A DNA stretch of 6,082 nucleotides, from assembly GCA_002688965.1 (NCBI GenBank), contig NZEE01000061.1, forward strand, positions 1-6,082. Reading direction: 5' to 3'. Under the pieces are notes generated by a model, which was not told the DNA's origin, ran no database searches, and saw only the letters and a list, made by a program, of their open reading frames with translations. Position 1 is the first letter of the stretch, and each line of letters opens with the position of its first letter. The position numbers and the translations under genes are program-made. This document shows, one piece after another, positions 1-3,100 of this stretch. The stretch comes from an archaeon (GTDB lineage Archaea; Aenigmatarchaeota; Aenigmatarchaeia; GW2011-AR5; GCA-2688965).

Positions 1-1
1 G

Positions 2-118
2 TTTTTTACTAGATTAAGAGGGTTAGATCTTGGTAGACATAATTATGAGATTAGTTGTTCTGATGCTCAAAATAGAGCTACTGGAAATAGTGGTGAGTTT
101 TATTTCAATACTAACGTT
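2..118 (+). other. C-terminal end of an Ig/cadherin-like domain
   Basis: The first 39 residues look like the last strands of a beta-sandwich. The segment LGRHNYEISCSDAQ, with its Cys at 56-58, follows the pattern small loop, aromatic, alternating hydrophobics, Cys, x, Asp, then a GN-containing loop and a final FYF strand. The same Cys-x-Asp ending recurs at 362, 2963 and 5990, so this is probably the end of one more copy of that domain type. The rest of the domain lies upstream of the window. The fold call is inferred from strand pattern only. Confidence 0.5.
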
Positions 119-3100
119 TTAGATTATAATATTTTGAATAGTGATTTTGATGGAAATGAAGTTAGTGAGAATTTTGTTTGGACTATTAGTGTTGGGGGAG
201 GAGATAAAGGCTATGGTAAAGGAGACTGTAGATATGAGATTTTGGGTACTAGTAATAGTGGGGAATTTGTTGCACAAGAAGGTGTAGGCGCTAGTACTGC
301 TTTTGTTGCTGATGTTGATATAACCGGAATTACAACTGATACTTATACGTTTAAAGCAACTTGTAGTGATGATGGCATCTTTGGTTCGACTAGTGTGGCA
401 GATGATGATGTTTTCATAGAACATAGAAATGTTTTGATTAGACAATCAGATGTAGGACCTAGTGATATTGCGAGGGGACAATGTGAAAATGATTATATAT
501 TTGGAGATAATGATAATTGTAATTGTGGAGTTACTTCTGTTCCTTCTATGACTGAAGATGATAGTCTATCTGGTAGGTATTGTTGTGCTGTTGGAGTTTT
601 AGTTGATGACCCTGGTGAATGTTCTAATTACTGTCAAACTCAAGAAGATAATGTTCAATGTGTAACAGAACATGCAACTCTCTATGATCAGAGCACTGTT
701 GATAGTTGGGATACAAGTTTAACTTGTTTAGGTGGAGGAAGTTGTTGTACAGGAACATGTGAATTATTACCTCCTGTAGATTTACCTTGTCAAGTTACTA
801 GTGTGAAATGGAGTACTGTTGGTAGCGATGAAGTTCTTACAAGAGCTTTCTCTGGAGAAAATGTTGAGATGGTTGCAACTACTAATGATTGTGAGGGAGA
901 TAGTTTATTATTTGATATTTATGAAGATGATGGGGAACCTTTAGAGAATGATATTTCAGATCCGCCTGTTGTTGTAGTTTCTGAAGATGAAGTTAGAGTT
1001 ACTTGGAATGTAATTGCTTATGTTGCTGAATTTTTAGATGCGAAAGGAACTACAGATCCTGAATATGGATTTAGAGTTAAATTAAATGGAGAGACATTAT
1101 TCAAAACTCCTCAAGATAGATTATTAGATTTAGCTCCAAAAACTATTGAATTAATTTCTCCTGAAAGTGGGGAGATTACAAGTAGAAATCCTGTTGTTAG
1201 TGCTAGCTCTTTGAGAAATAGAGGAAGTGCTTTTGTTTTAGTACATAGACAACCTTCTGATCAATTCCTTCAAGGCTTTGCTTATCCAATGACTTTGAGT
1301 GGAGGTGTGTTTAGCTATATTTTGAGTGGTGAAGATAATTTAGAATTTGGAGAATATGAAATCCAAGTTATTGCTGGAGTTACAGGAGATTTAGATGAGA
1401 GTTCAAACAGAATATTTACAATAATTCCAGTTTGTAGTGAATTAAGTTCTGGTGAATGTAGTGAACTCTCTGAAATCTGTGAACTTGTTGGTAGTAGTTG
1501 TAGGGATAAATCTGTCGAAGTATTTACTGAATGTGGAGTGGGTAATGATTTTGATGGAGATGAGATCTGTGATAATGAAGATGATGATACCGATAATGAT
1601 GGGGTTTTGGATAATAAGCCGGATCAAGAACTTAAAACTCCTTTGGGTTGTTGGGTAAATGCTAATAGTGGTAAACAATCAGACCCTGATGAGGATGGTG
1701 TATGTAATTGTCCTTCAACATATGATGATAGTCTAAATGTTTGTGATGTTTGTCCAAGTACAATAACTGGGTGTGGTGTTGAAGCTACTGGAGTTAATAG
1801 AGGTTGTCCCATAACTACTCAATGTCAAGATAATGCTATTTGTAGAAATGAAGCATATTGCCATGGAGATGGAACTTGTGGAACTTGTGGAACTACTGAA
1901 AAGGGAGGCACTTTTGAATGTGGATTATCTGTGTGTCAAGCTATCGGAAGTTGTTATTTGCTTGAAGGAGACTTTGGAAATAGTTGTTTGGAATGTAGTG
2001 GAACAACTGATTGTAGTAATTATAATAATGAATTAACTTGCACTGGTGATCCTTGTGATGTTGAATGTATTTGGGTTGGCGGAGTTTGTAATGATAAAGA
2101 TTCTGATAGGGATGGGGTAATTGATAGATTGGATAATTGTGATGGTACTCCTAGCGGTTTAGAAATAGAATTACGTACTAGTTCTAATCATTATGGTTGT
2201 GCTGATACGGAAATACCTGTTACGCCAGTTGGTGATAACTGTACTCATGAATTGATGGATACTAGTAAAACCCAATGTGTAAATTCTGATTGTAAATGGA
2301 GTGGAGCTCATCAATGTAGTACCAATTGTTATGGAGATTTGGTGGATATTAAGGGGGATGGCGAATGTTTAGAGCCAGTTGTTGTTTGTGATGCTAATAC
2401 TCCTTGTCCAGTTTGTGATGGAAATTCATATTGTACTGAAGAAACTGATGGCTTGCATTTGTGTGATCCTGGAAACGTTAGACAAAGTTGTGTGGATAAT
2501 GTTTGTGTTGATAGTTGTCCTACTTCCGGATTTAGTACTAATTATTGTGATGACGAAGTGAATCCTTTATGCTTAAATGATGTAGATGGAGATGGAGTTG
2601 CTGATAATTTAGATTGTAATGATGATCCTGATCAAGAAATAGGACAATGTGATTCAAATTTATGTGAACAATGTAATGTAAATGCTGGAGGAAGTAACGA
2701 TAGGGGAATTTGTGTTTCGATTCCTGGATGTGAACTACCTTCTCCATTGATAATAGGTTTGGTTACTGTTGAGGGAGGAGTAATAAATATTGTTACATCC
2801 GGTGGACATGGCAATGATGGAAGTGCTGAATGTAATATCTATACTAATGACAAATTTGAAGAGTTAGTATCTGAAACTAATTTAGTAAGTAGTTTAACTT
2901 CTACACAAACTTTTAGATATGAGCATACGATTCCTGGTACTCATACTGGGCTACATGCGAGATGTGTGGATGATAGGGATGCAACTGGAATTGATAGTGC
3001 TTTAATTCCGGATCTTATTGTACCTGATAGAGATGCTATAAATCAATGTATAGTTAGTGGTTTAATTTGGAATAGCTTGTCTGATAATCTTATACCAAAT

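Noticed and set aside
119..445. Minus-strand open stretch of 108 codons
   Set aside because: Antisense to Ig-like domain D. The product is a low-complexity Ile/Thr/Asn/Ser sequence typical of a shadow frame, with no independent support.
1452..1658. Small plus-strand open stretches in other frames (also 1833-2036, 2379-2561, 5502-5696)
   Set aside because: They overlap Cys-rich parts of the main frame. Out-of-frame reading of TGT, GTT and GAT codons gives Val/Leu/Met-rich products that only imitate membrane peptides.
1751..2089. Zinc-finger or iron-sulfur reading of the CxxC pairs
   Set aside because: The setting between TSP3- and Ig-like domains, many Cys at varied spacings and no ferredoxin-type CxxCxxC...CP pattern favour disulfides. 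Not fully excluded.
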